64,000 bases of DNA from NCBI GenBank assembly GCA_035575715.1, contig DATLXN010000006.1, positions 62,001 to 126,000 on the forward strand, in the 5' to 3' direction. This document shows positions 17,210-24,918 of this stretch, in pieces; within the stretch, counting starts at the first letter, position 1; each line of letters opens with the position of its first letter. A program made the translations under genes and the position numbers. Origin of the DNA: JACCSI01 sp035575715 (GTDB lineage: Bacteria > Acidobacteriota > Vicinamibacteria > Vicinamibacterales > UBA2999). A model generated the notes under the pieces. The model saw nothing but the letters and a program-made list of their open reading frames with translations. It was not told the DNA's origin and made no database searches.

Positions 17210-18016
17210 CTACCGCGTCAGCAGCCACGCTACGGTTACCGCCGATAGCGCGAAGCGATAGTACGCGAACACGGCCAGCGAATGGTTGGCCAAATAGCGT
17301 AGAAAAAACTTAATCGTCAGGTACCCGACGACCCCGGAGACGACTAGGCCGACCGCTAACAGGGTCACCGGCAGGCCGTCAGTGCCCACCTCGCGCATCA
17401 TCAGGGCTTCGCGCGCCGCCGCCGCAAACACCGCCGGCAGGCTCATCAGGAACACGAATCGCGCCGCCCGTTCGCGCCGCAGCCCCAGCAGCAGCGCCAA
17501 TGTCAAAGTCGCGCCAGAGCGCGAAATGCCGGGTATCAAGGCTAACGCCTGCGCACAGCCGATCGCGACCGCCTCGCCGTAGCCGATCGCATGCTCGTCA
17601 CGGGTCTGCGCCCCGAGCCGCTCCGCGATAATCAGGCCGATCCCGCCGATCGCCAGCGTCACCGCAATCACGGCCGGCGACCGGACCGCCTCGAGCGCCT
17701 CGCCAAACAGCAGCGCGACGACGACAATCGGGACGGTGCCGGCGAGGATCAGTCTGACCATCCGCTCGCGGGCACCGTCACGACCACTCAGGGCGCCCGG
17801 TAACGCCGCGGTCATCTCAATCAGATCGCGCCGAAAGAAAATCGCCACCGCGAGAAACGTGCCGACGTGACACGCGATGTCGAAGGCCAGACCAAAGCGG
17901 CCGGCATCCCAACCAAAAAACGCCCGCGCAAGAATCAGGTGGCCTGAGCTCGAGACCGGCAGGAACTCGGTGAGTCCCTGCACGACGCCTAACAGTGCGG
18001 CCGCCAGCAGATCCAC
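17210..18016 (-). CDS. uppP: Undecaprenyl-diphosphatase UppP/BacA
   Basis: 268-residue multi-span membrane enzyme that dephosphorylates undecaprenyl pyrophosphate so the lipid carrier can be reused for peptidoglycan and polysaccharide synthesis. The two family motifs are clear: GVVQGLTEFLPVSSSGHLIL near residues 10-30 and the second repeat IPGISRSGATLTLALLLGLR. Eight or so membrane helices follow the usual inverted-repeat fold. Eleven bases downstream of secF, three upstream of the DUF502 gene. Confidence 0.95.
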   Translation of the reverse strand: MDLLAAALLGVVQGLTEFLPVSSSGHLILARAFFGWDAGRFGLAFDIACHVGTFLAVAIFFRRDLIEMTAALPGALSGRDGARERMVRLILAGTVPIVVVALLFGEALEAVRSPAVIAVTLAIGGIGLIIAERLGAQTRDEHAIGYGEAVAIGCAQALALIPGISRSGATLTLALLLGLRRERAARFVFLMSLPAVFAAAAREALMMREVGTDGLPVTLLAVGLVVSGVVGYLTIKFFLRYLANHSLAVFAYYRFALSAVTVAWLLTR

Positions 18017-18027
18017 AGCCGGCGGTA

Positions 18028-18978
18028 CTAGGACGCTGTACGCCCGCCGGCGGCGGGTTTGCTGGAGGCCGCGGCCCGGGCTTTCGCTTGCTTGCCACTC
18101 AGGATGATCGCAATCGCGGCGGCAATGAACACCGTGGAGTACGTGCCACTGATGATCCCCACCAGCATCGTAAACGCAAAGCCCTCGAGCACTTCACCGC
18201 CGAAGAGATAGAGCGCCAGCACCGCCAGGAAGGTGGTTCCGGCGGTGATAATCGTTCGGCTCAACGTCTGATTGACGCTGGTGTTGACGACTTGTTCGAG
18301 CGACTCGCGCCGCATGCCGCGCAGGTTTTCGCGCACCCGATCGAAGATCACGATGGTGTCGTTCACCGAGTAGCCAGTGATGGTCAGAATCGCGGCGACG
18401 ATGTTCAGCGACAGGTCGTAGCCAAAAAACATCAGAAACGCCAGCGTCACCAGAATGTCGTGCAGGGTCGCGGCGATCGCCCCGATGGCGAAGGCAAACC
18501 GGAACCGCAGACCGATATAGATCGTGATGCCGACAATCGACGCCAGCGTCGCGTAAATCCCTTTGAGCTGCAGATCGCGTCCAACCACCGGACCCACCGC
18601 GTCGCGTTGAAGAATTTCGAACTTGCCGATGTTGGCCGCCTGCAACGCGTCGACGACCGCCTGGCCGCCGCCCTCGAGATCGCCCGATTCATCGGCGATC
18701 TGCGGCAGACGAATCAGCCACGAGTTGTCGGCCGCGTCGCCGTAGGGCTGGATCACCTTGTCGACCTGGACGCTGTTGATCGCGCCACGCACCGCGTCTT
18801 CGCCGACCGTCTGTTCGAACTTGACCAGCAGCAAGGTGCCGCCGGAGAAGTCGATGCCGAGCGGCACACCGCGTGTCGCCATGACGCCGAGGCCGGCAAG
18901 AATCACCAGCGACGACAACGCAAGTGCGTGCCAGCGCCAGCGGATGAAATTGAAGTTAGGGTTTTTCAGGAAGTCCAT
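18028..18978 (-). CDS. secF: Protein translocase subunit SecF
   Basis: 316-residue RND-type membrane protein that, with SecD and YajC, uses the proton gradient to finish protein export on the periplasmic side. Features: N-terminal helix, GIDFSGGTLLLVKFE, a small periplasmic domain, then five helices with GYSVNDTIVIFDRVRENLR and the C-terminal stretch GFAFTMLVGIISGTYSTVFI. Three bases separate it from secD. The C-terminal tail is Ala/Lys-rich. Confidence 0.96.
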   Translation of the reverse strand: MDFLKNPNFNFIRWRWHALALSSLVILAGLGVMATRGVPLGIDFSGGTLLLVKFEQTVGEDAVRGAINSVQVDKVIQPYGDAADNSWLIRLPQIADESGDLEGGGQAVVDALQAANIGKFEILQRDAVGPVVGRDLQLKGIYATLASIVGITIYIGLRFRFAFAIGAIAATLHDILVTLAFLMFFGYDLSLNIVAAILTITGYSVNDTIVIFDRVRENLRGMRRESLEQVVNTSVNQTLSRTIITAGTTFLAVLALYLFGGEVLEGFAFTMLVGIISGTYSTVFIAAAIAIILSGKQAKARAAASSKPAAGGRTAS

Positions 18979-18981
18979 GGA

Positions 18982-20535
18982 CTAGATGCTCAGCTTCGTG
19001 ACTTGCCGACGCGACAGCACCAACTCGAACATGGTGCGCGACACGAAGACGGCGGTAAACACGTTCGACAACAGGCCGATGGTCAGCGTGGTGGCAAACC
19101 CGCGGATCGGGCCGGTGCCGAACTGAAAGAGAAACGCCGCCGCGATCAGCGACGCGACGTGCGTGTCAAGAATGGTCAGGAAGACGCGGTCAAAGCCGGC
19201 TGCGACCGCTTGCCTGACGCCCTTGGCGGTCTGCAGTTCTTCTTTGATGCGCTCGAAGATCAACACATTCGAGTCAACACCCATGCCGATGGTGAGGATG
19301 AAGCCGGCAATCCCCGGCAGGGTCATGGTTGCCCCGAGGTAGGCCATCAAGCCGAGCAACACGATCAGGTTAACCACGATCGAGGTCAGCGCATTGAGAC
19401 CGGAGAGCTTGTAATAAAACACCAGGAAGACCATCACCAGCAGCAGGCCCCCGATCGCCGCGGTGACCCCGGAGCGAATCGATTCTGCGCCGAGCGTCGG
19501 TCCGACCGTGCGCTCCTCGAGGTAGGTCAGCGTCGCCGGCAGCGCACCGGACCGCAAGACCAGGGATAAGTCGGTGGCTTCCTGCTGCGCAAAGTTGCCC
19601 TGGATAATGCCTTCGTCAGTGATTCGATCGTTAATCGTCGGCGCCGAGAAGACGCGGTTGTCGAGGACGATGGCGAGCTGGCGATTGATGTTGGCCTGGG
19701 TGAAGGCGCCCATCTTGTTGGCGCCTTCGTTGTTCAGCGAGAAGCTGACCGCCGGACGGCTGTTCTGATCCAGCGACGGCCGTGAATTGCGCAAGTCACG
19801 CCCGGTGACGGCGGGGACGCGGCGCACCACGTAATAGACGGTGCCCGGCCGCTCGCCCGGCGCTGCCGGCGCGGTGCCTGGCATGATCTGCAGGTCCGGC
19901 GGGACGTTGTTGCTGTAGGCGGTGCGCGCTGCGGCTTCGTCTGGAAACGGCCCCTGTTCGACCAGCTTGAGTTCGAGCATCGCGGTCGATCGGATGATCT
20001 GCTTGGCCCGCGCGACGTCGGTCACGCCGGGCAACTGCACGAGAATCTGGTTATCTTCGCTGTGCCGCGCGATCACCGGTTCGGCGACGCCGAGCTCATT
20101 GACGCGACGGTCGATGGTCTGCAGCGCCTGGGTCACCGAGTCGTCACGCAGCTGCGCGGCGATGTTCGGCTTCAACGCGAAGGTGTGCGACCCGGCGCCG
20201 GGCGAGCGGTTGTAGATCAGCTCGATATCGGTGAGCAGGCCGCGGAACGTTGCGTCCTGTTCAGACGGCACGCCATCAACCCGAAATTCGTTGGGACTGA
20301 CCACGCTGACCGTGCCCGGAACGGCGGCCGTCTTGAGTGCTTCACGCAGGCGATCCGCAGTCGTCTCCGTCTCCACTTTGACCGCATCGTCGGTCTGCAC
20401 CTGCATGACCAGGTGCACGCCACCTTTGAGGTCCAGGCCAAGACGGATTTTCTCGTCGGGAGGATAAAACGCGAAGACCGACAGCGCCACGACGGCGACG
20501 ATGATGAGGAGCTTCCAGCGGAGGTTTTTCGCCAT
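18982..20535 (-). CDS. secD: Protein translocase subunit SecD
   Basis: About 517 residues: N-terminal helix (LLIIVAVVALSVFAF), GLDLKGGVHLVMQV, periplasmic P1 domain, then the six-helix membrane block including GFILTIGMGVDSNVLIFERI with the conserved Asp implicated in proton transfer. The ATG at 20535 (MAKNLRWK) is used because the earlier in-frame start at 20598 adds a basic stretch inside the yajC gene. Part of tgt-yajC-secD-secF, a gene order found across many bacteria. Confidence 0.96.
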   Translation of the reverse strand: MAKNLRWKLLIIVAVVALSVFAFYPPDEKIRLGLDLKGGVHLVMQVQTDDAVKVETETTADRLREALKTAAVPGTVSVVSPNEFRVDGVPSEQDATFRGLLTDIELIYNRSPGAGSHTFALKPNIAAQLRDDSVTQALQTIDRRVNELGVAEPVIARHSEDNQILVQLPGVTDVARAKQIIRSTAMLELKLVEQGPFPDEAAARTAYSNNVPPDLQIMPGTAPAAPGERPGTVYYVVRRVPAVTGRDLRNSRPSLDQNSRPAVSFSLNNEGANKMGAFTQANINRQLAIVLDNRVFSAPTINDRITDEGIIQGNFAQQEATDLSLVLRSGALPATLTYLEERTVGPTLGAESIRSGVTAAIGGLLLVMVFLVFYYKLSGLNALTSIVVNLIVLLGLMAYLGATMTLPGIAGFILTIGMGVDSNVLIFERIKEELQTAKGVRQAVAAGFDRVFLTILDTHVASLIAAAFLFQFGTGPIRGFATTLTIGLLSNVFTAVFVSRTMFELVLSRRQVTKLSI

Positions 20536-20542
20536 GTTCAAA

Positions 20543-20842
20543 TTACGCGCTCGACGGATCGACCACCGGCGCCTGCCCCTGGTAGCCGACAATTGCATTG
20601 CGTGCCACTTCGAGACGGACGTTCTGCGCCACCTGCAGCTGCACCGACTCGTCCGTCAACTTGGTGATAGACCCGTACAGGCCGCCCGTGGTGATGATGC
20701 GGTCGCCTACTTTCAGCGCGCTCAAAAACTCCTGCACCTTCTTCTGCCGACGTTTCATCGGCAGCAGAATGATGAAGTAAAAGATGGCAAGCACCAGCAC
20801 GAACGGAACGAGCTGGACCAGAGGATTCCCGGAAGCCATCAT
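20543..20842 (-). CDS. yajC: Preprotein translocase accessory subunit YajC
   Basis: 99-residue single-span protein: LVQLVPFVLVLAIFYFIILL helix followed by PMKRRQKKVQEFLSALKVGD and a small beta-rich cytoplasmic domain (RIITTGGLYGSITKL). It associates with SecDF. Its ATG overlaps the tgt stop (ATGA), which implies translational coupling; secD follows after seven bases. Confidence 0.95.
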   Translation of the reverse strand: MMASGNPLVQLVPFVLVLAIFYFIILLPMKRRQKKVQEFLSALKVGDRIITTGGLYGSITKLTDESVQLQVAQNVRLEVARNAIVGYQGQAPVVDPSSA

Positions 20843-21990
20843 GAAGTTAGGGAGCGGCGGGAAAAGGTCCGATGCATAGATTGTCGGAACTTTTCGAACG
20901 TGCCAAACGCTATAGCGTCCCTAATCCCCTTCATCGTGTCAAGGTAAAAGTAGAGATTATGAAGCGTATTCAGCGTGCTTCCGACAATCTCGCCGGCCAG
21001 GAAAAGATGGCGCAAATAGGCCTTGGAGAAGTGCTGGCAGGTGTAGCACGGACAGGCGGGATCGGGCGGCGAATCGTCTTCAGCAAAGCGCGCATTCTTG
21101 ATGTTGACCAGGCCCTTGCTGGTGAACAGCTGGCCGTTACGGGCATTGCGGGTCGGCATCACGCAGTCGAACATGTCAATGCCGCGCGCCACGCATTCCA
21201 CTAGATCGATAGGAGTCCCGACCCCCATCAGGTAACGGGGCTGGTCGGCCGGCAGCAACGCCGCGGTGAGTGCGACCGTTTGATACATCTGCTCGGCGAC
21301 CTCGCCCACGCTCAACCCCCCAATCGCATAGCCTTCGAATCCCACCGCGACGGTCAGCTCGGCGCTGCGCATACGAAGCGCCGGCGAAACGCCGCCTTGC
21401 ACGATGCCGAACTGCGCCTGGCCGGGATTGGTGACAACGACCCCGGCCACGTCGTGATTGCGCAGCGCTTTGAGGCGGTTGCGACAGCGGGCGGCCCAGC
21501 GAGCGGTCAGTTCGAGCGACGTCGCCAGCACCTCGTCGGTCGACGGCAGCGCCGGACACTCGTCGAGGACCATCGCGATGTCCGACCCCAGCTGCGCCTG
21601 GATATCGACGGCCCGCTCGGGGGTCAACGCGTAGGCGCTGCCATCGAGATGGGAGCGAAAGTGCACGCCGTCTTCGCTCAACGTCCGCCGCGAAGCCAGG
21701 CTGAAGACTTGATAACCGCCGCTGTCAGTCAGGATCGGCCGCGACCAGCCCATGAAGCGATGCAGGCCACCACGTCGCGCGATGAGGTCATCGCCCGGTC
21801 GCAAATAGAGGTGATAGGTGTTGCCGAGAATGATCGCGGCGCCGACCTCCTCGAGGTCGCGCGGCGTCATCGCCTTGACCGTGCCCTGTGTGCCGACGGG
21901 CATGAAGACCGGGGTTTCGATTGAGCCGTGCGGCGTGGTCAAGCTGCCCCGGCGAGCAAGACCGTCCTGGTGAGTCACTGTAAAGGTCAT
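20839..21990 (-). CDS. tgt: tRNA-guanine transglycosylase (queuosine pathway)
   Basis: 383-residue zinc enzyme exchanging guanine 34 in tRNAs for Asp, Asn, His and Tyr with the queuine precursor preQ1. Visible: MPVGTQGTVKAM, the nucleophile region LTDSGGYQVFSL, GGLSVGEV (substrate pocket) and the C-terminal zinc site CPCYTCQHFSKAYLRHLF. Length is normal. It heads the cluster with yajC-secDF. A TATTCT (minus strand, 22027-22022) about 31 bases before the ATG could be its -10. Confidence 0.96.
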   Translation of the reverse strand: MTFTVTHQDGLARRGSLTTPHGSIETPVFMPVGTQGTVKAMTPRDLEEVGAAIILGNTYHLYLRPGDDLIARRGGLHRFMGWSRPILTDSGGYQVFSLASRRTLSEDGVHFRSHLDGSAYALTPERAVDIQAQLGSDIAMVLDECPALPSTDEVLATSLELTARWAARCRNRLKALRNHDVAGVVVTNPGQAQFGIVQGGVSPALRMRSAELTVAVGFEGYAIGGLSVGEVAEQMYQTVALTAALLPADQPRYLMGVGTPIDLVECVARGIDMFDCVMPTRNARNGQLFTSKGLVNIKNARFAEDDSPPDPACPCYTCQHFSKAYLRHLFLAGEIVGSTLNTLHNLYFYLDTMKGIRDAIAFGTFEKFRQSMHRTFSRRSLTS

Positions 21991-22058
21991 CTTGGGGCCG
22001 GTCTGACACGCCGGCTCCCGCAGAATACTTGGAGCGGGCAGGGTGAGACGGGCCGGTT

Positions 22059-22064
22059 TATTAT
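22059..22064 (+). promoter_or_regulatory. Candidate -10 element for leaderless ddl
   Basis: TATTAT ends six bases before the GTG start. Transcription would begin at or next to the start codon. No distinct ribosome-binding site is present other than GCGAG. Confidence 0.45.
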
Positions 22065-22070
22065 CGCGAG

Positions 22071-23237
22071 GTGAAGAAATTACGGGTTGGGGTGATTTAC
22101 GGCGGGCGTTCCGGTGAACATGAAGTGTCGGTCGCCTCAGCCGCGTCGGTGATTAAACATCTCGACCGTAGCCGGTATGAGCCGGTGGCGATTCGCATCG
22201 AGAAGGACGGCCGCTGGACTATTGCCGACCGGCCACCGACGGCGATTTCCGCCGCGGAAGTGATTGAGCAAGCCAAGCTGTCGAGCGGGCGCGGCGCCCG
22301 TCCTGGCCGCGAGACGTTGCTGGTCGCGCATCCGAGCGAGGACACGCTGATCACTATTGAGCGTCGTCCGGCGCCTGGTGCGAGCGGATCGGATGTCGAG
22401 CAGGCGGTGGTCACCGGGCTCGGCCTCGACGTGGTCTTTCCCGTGCTGCACGGGCCCTACGGCGAAGACGGGACGGTGCAGGGCCTGCTCGAACTGGCCA
22501 ACGTGCCCTACGTCGGCCCCGGGGTGATGGCGTCGGCGGTCGGGATGGACAAGTCGGCGATGCGCACGATGTTCAAGGCGCAAGGGCTGCCCGTCGCTCC
22601 ATGGAAGACGTTCACCCGCCGCGACTGGGACCGCGATGCGGCCGGAGTGCAGACCACTGCGCTCGCGCTTGGCCTGCCGGTGTTTGTCAAGCCGGCCAAT
22701 CTGGGCTCGAGTGTCGGGATTTCGAAGGTCAAGACGCCAGACGCATTAGCGGCGGCAATCGAGCACGCGTTGGAATTCGATCGCAAGATCGTGATCGAAG
22801 CGGGGATCCCCGATGCGCGCGAGATTGAATGCGCCGTGCTCGGCAACGACGACCCCGAAGCGTCGATCGCCGGGGAAGTGATTCCCGCGCGCGAGTTCTA
22901 CGACTACGAAGCCAAGTACCTCGACGAAGGGTCGCGAACGGTGATCCCCGCAGAGATTACCGCCGAGCAGCTCGCCACCGTGCAGCGACTCGCGATCGAG
23001 GCCTTTCGCGCGGTCGATGCGGCGGGAATGTCGCGCGTTGATTTCCTGCTCGCACGCGGGACCGGGGCTATTTACCTCAACGAGATCAACACCATCCCCG
23101 GCTTCACGACGATCAGCATGTACGCCAAGATGTGGGAGGCCAGCGGCGTCCCCTATCCGACGTTGGTCGATCGCTTGATTGCGCTGGCGCTCGAACGCCA
23201 CGCCGAGAAGCAACGCCTGCGCACGAGTCTGCTGTGA
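22071..23237 (+). CDS. ddl: D-alanine-D-alanine ligase
   Basis: 388-residue ATP-grasp enzyme forming the D-Ala-D-Ala dipeptide for peptidoglycan. Motifs: VGVIYGGRSGEHEVSVASAA (N-terminal domain), HGPYGEDGTVQGLLEL, KPANLGSSVGISKV (ATP-binding loop) and the C-terminal metal site around FLLARGTGAIYLNEINTIPG. About 20 residues longer than E. coli DdlB because of an insert before residue 120, as in the longer DdlA type. GTG start. Its stop overlaps the start of the next gene (GTGA). Confidence 0.96.
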   Translation: MKKLRVGVIYGGRSGEHEVSVASAASVIKHLDRSRYEPVAIRIEKDGRWTIADRPPTAISAAEVIEQAKLSSGRGARPGRETLLVAHPSEDTLITIERRPAPGASGSDVEQAVVTGLGLDVVFPVLHGPYGEDGTVQGLLELANVPYVGPGVMASAVGMDKSAMRTMFKAQGLPVAPWKTFTRRDWDRDAAGVQTTALALGLPVFVKPANLGSSVGISKVKTPDALAAAIEHALEFDRKIVIEAGIPDAREIECAVLGNDDPEASIAGEVIPAREFYDYEAKYLDEGSRTVIPAEITAEQLATVQRLAIEAFRAVDAAGMSRVDFLLARGTGAIYLNEINTIPGFTTISMYAKMWEASGVPYPTLVDRLIALALERHAEKQRLRTSLL

Positions 23238-24259
23238 CCCGCTTCGGCGTGCTGGTCATCGCCGTCCTGGCGGTATGGCCGGCGGCGCAGACTGCGCGCT
23301 CATCATCGGGCGGTTTGACCAACGCCGCGGCGATCGCACGCGCCTACGACACCATCCTCGACGCCGACTTCGACGGCGCTCGCGCCCAACTACTGACCGT
23401 TTGCCCGCCGGGGCCCGCCGAAGCCTGTCGCATGCTGTCGGCGGTCGCGTCGTGGTGGGAAATCTCCCTCGATCCGGCCAACACCGCTCTCGACGCGCGA
23501 TTCTCACGGGTCGTCGAGCAGGCGATCGCCGAGACCGAGGCGTGGGCGAAGCGCGAACCGCGACGCCCCGAAGCGTGGTTTTATGTCGGCGCTGCCTACG
23601 GTGCGCGGGTGCAGTGGCGGGTGCTGCGAGAACAACGCCTGGCTGCGGCCCGCGATGGCAAGCGGATCAAGGAAGCACTGGAACAGGCACTGGCGCTCGA
23701 CCCGGCGCTGCACGACGCGAAGTTCGGCGTCGGCATGTATCGCTACTACGCCGACGTGGGTCCAGCGGCATTGAAGTGGCTGCGCTGGGTGCTGCTGCTG
23801 CCGGGCGGCAATCGCGTCGAGGGTTTACGACAGATGACCGAGGCGCGCGACAGCGGACAAGTGGTCCGCGGCGAAGCCGACTATCAACTGCACCTGGCCT
23901 ACCTCTGGTACGAGAAGCGTTCGCGCGAGGCACTGACGATCGTGCGCGGCTTACAGCAACGCTATCCGCACAATCCGCTGTTTCACGATATCGAAGCTGA
24001 AATCCAGGATAAGTATTTTCATGACCGCAAGGCCAGCCTCGCGACCTCGACGCGACTGCTCGCCCTGGCTGAGAGTGGCCGCGTCTATCACGCCGATCTC
24101 GCAGCGGTGACTGCGCGGCTGAACATCGCGACGCAACTGCTGGCGCTTGGCGATCGGCCGCGCGCCGATGCGATCCTCACCGCGCTGCTCGCGCAACGTC
24201 CGTCACGTCCGGCCGACGCGATCACGCGCGCCCAAACGCTGCTCGAGCGCGCGCGCTAA
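23234..24259 (+). CDS. Secreted TPR-like protein
   Basis: 341 residues from the GTG at 23234, which overlaps the ddl stop; N-terminal signal peptide (FGVLVIAVLAVWPAAQTA) then all-helical sequence with TPR-like pairs (RPEAWFYVGAAYGARVQWRV and the block near PHNPLFHDIEAEIQDKYF). No catalytic motif. Similar periplasmic helical-repeat proteins are common in Acidobacteriota without known role. Coupling to ddl suggests co-expression with cell-wall synthesis, nothing more. The first 34 codons of the longest frame lie inside ddl and are not used. Confidence 0.75.
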   Translation: MTRFGVLVIAVLAVWPAAQTARSSSGGLTNAAAIARAYDTILDADFDGARAQLLTVCPPGPAEACRMLSAVASWWEISLDPANTALDARFSRVVEQAIAETEAWAKREPRRPEAWFYVGAAYGARVQWRVLREQRLAAARDGKRIKEALEQALALDPALHDAKFGVGMYRYYADVGPAALKWLRWVLLLPGGNRVEGLRQMTEARDSGQVVRGEADYQLHLAYLWYEKRSREALTIVRGLQQRYPHNPLFHDIEAEIQDKYFHDRKASLATSTRLLALAESGRVYHADLAAVTARLNIATQLLALGDRPRADAILTALLAQRPSRPADAITRAQTLLERAR

Positions 24260-24376
24260 AGCGATCGCCTTCGCGATCCGAAACACTGCATGCCGAGTTG
24301 ACTCGCGTGGGTGCTTTGCGCTTAGCGAAAAGTCGTCGTCGACCGCAAACTTTTGACAACGAACAACGCTTTGTGC

Positions 24377-24404
24377 TTGACATCGAGATTTTCTACCCCA
24401 TAAT
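24377..24404 (+). promoter_or_regulatory. Strong sigma-70 promoter of the first micro-ORF
   Basis: TTGACA (24377-24382), a 16-base spacer and CATAAT (24399-24404): the -35 is perfect and the -10 matches five of six. Another TTGACA occurs at 24353. Transcription would begin near 24411, giving a leader of about 108 bases that contains a GGCCTG-AGA-CAGGCC hairpin (24450-24464). Confidence 0.75.
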
Positions 24405-24518
24405 CTACATCTGGTATGAGGGTGTAACGCTCAGACAACGGCTTGTGACGGCCTGAGACAGGCCACACACGTTCGCTGTCGCCATACGGCACGAGCCCGT
24501 CCTCTTCAGGAGAGAACA

Positions 24519-24575
24519 ATGGCGAAGAAGGCAAAGAAGGCGGCCAAGAAGGCCAAGAAAGCAAAGAAGAAGTAA
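24519..24575 (+). CDS. 18-residue Lys/Ala micro-protein, copy 1
   Basis: Translates as MAKKAKKAAKKAKKAKKK. AGGAGA lies seven bases upstream of the ATG, a good ribosome-binding site. The gene has its own promoter (24377-24404) and a hairpin with a T run after it (24593-24642), so it looks like a self-contained transcript of roughly 235 bases. The composition resembles the Lys/Ala tails of histone H1-like bacterial proteins, which bind DNA or RNA, but here the tail stands alone. A second copy at 24813 differs by four synonymous changes and one Lys-to-Arg change, indicating selection on the peptide. Function unknown; too short for routine gene calling. Confidence 0.7.
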   Translation: MAKKAKKAAKKAKKAKKK

Positions 24576-24592
24576 GTCTGGCCGCTCTGAAC

Positions 24593-24642
24593 GGGGCGGT
24601 CGCTTCCGAGCACGTTCTTGAAAGCGCTGCCCCACCTTTTTT
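24593..24642 (+). terminator. Likely terminator of micro-ORF 1
   Basis: GGGGC (24593-24597) pairs with GCCCC (24629-24633) and CGCTT (24601-24605) with AAGCG (24622-24626), with a small internal loop; ACC and six T residues follow (24637-24642). It separates the two micro-ORFs into distinct transcripts. Confidence 0.6.
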
Positions 24643-24812
24643 CTTGCCCTGAGCCATTTGCCAGAGGGCAACACATCGCGCGCTCGCATAACGCAGCGCG
24701 CAACGAAGCGTGAAGGAGCCGGCACGGCGCGGGCTGAGTGCCAGGCGGCAGAGGCACCGCGGTGCGCGGCTGACCTTCCGCAGTAACCCAACCTGAAGGG
24801 GGGGATTAGACC

Positions 24813-24869
24813 ATGGCGAAGAAAGCAAAGAAAGCGGCCAAGAAGGCCAAGAAGGCGAAGAAGCGCTAA
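24813..24869 (+). CDS. 18-residue Lys/Ala micro-protein, copy 2
   Basis: Translates as MAKKAKKAAKKAKKAKKR, with a GGGGGGG tract about eight bases before the ATG as a ribosome-binding site and a strong terminator 15 bases after the stop. Compared with copy 1, codons 4, 7, 14 and 15 differ silently and the last codon is CGC instead of AAG, keeping a positive charge. The 237 bases before it hold hairpins (24644-24671; GCGCGCT/AGCGCGC at 24678-24701) and no clear consensus promoter. Probably a paralogue under separate control; role unknown, perhaps nucleic-acid compaction. Confidence 0.68.
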   Translation: MAKKAKKAAKKAKKAKKR

Positions 24870-24883
24870 CGCGTTTCTTCTCA

Positions 24884-24918
24884 GGGGCCAGGTTCCAAAC
24901 CTGGCCCCTTCATTTTTT
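24884..24918 (+). terminator. Intrinsic terminator after micro-ORF 2
   Basis: GGGGCCAGGT pairs perfectly with ACCTGGCCCC across a five-base loop and is followed by TTCATTTTTT. On the opposite strand the stem is not followed by T, so it serves only the plus strand. It overlaps the last codons of the convergent HEAT-cyclophilin gene. Confidence 0.92.

Noticed and set aside
17995..19569. 524-codon open frame opposite secF/secD
   Set aside because: Antisense shadow rich in His, Arg, Asp and Gln; secD and secF are unambiguous.
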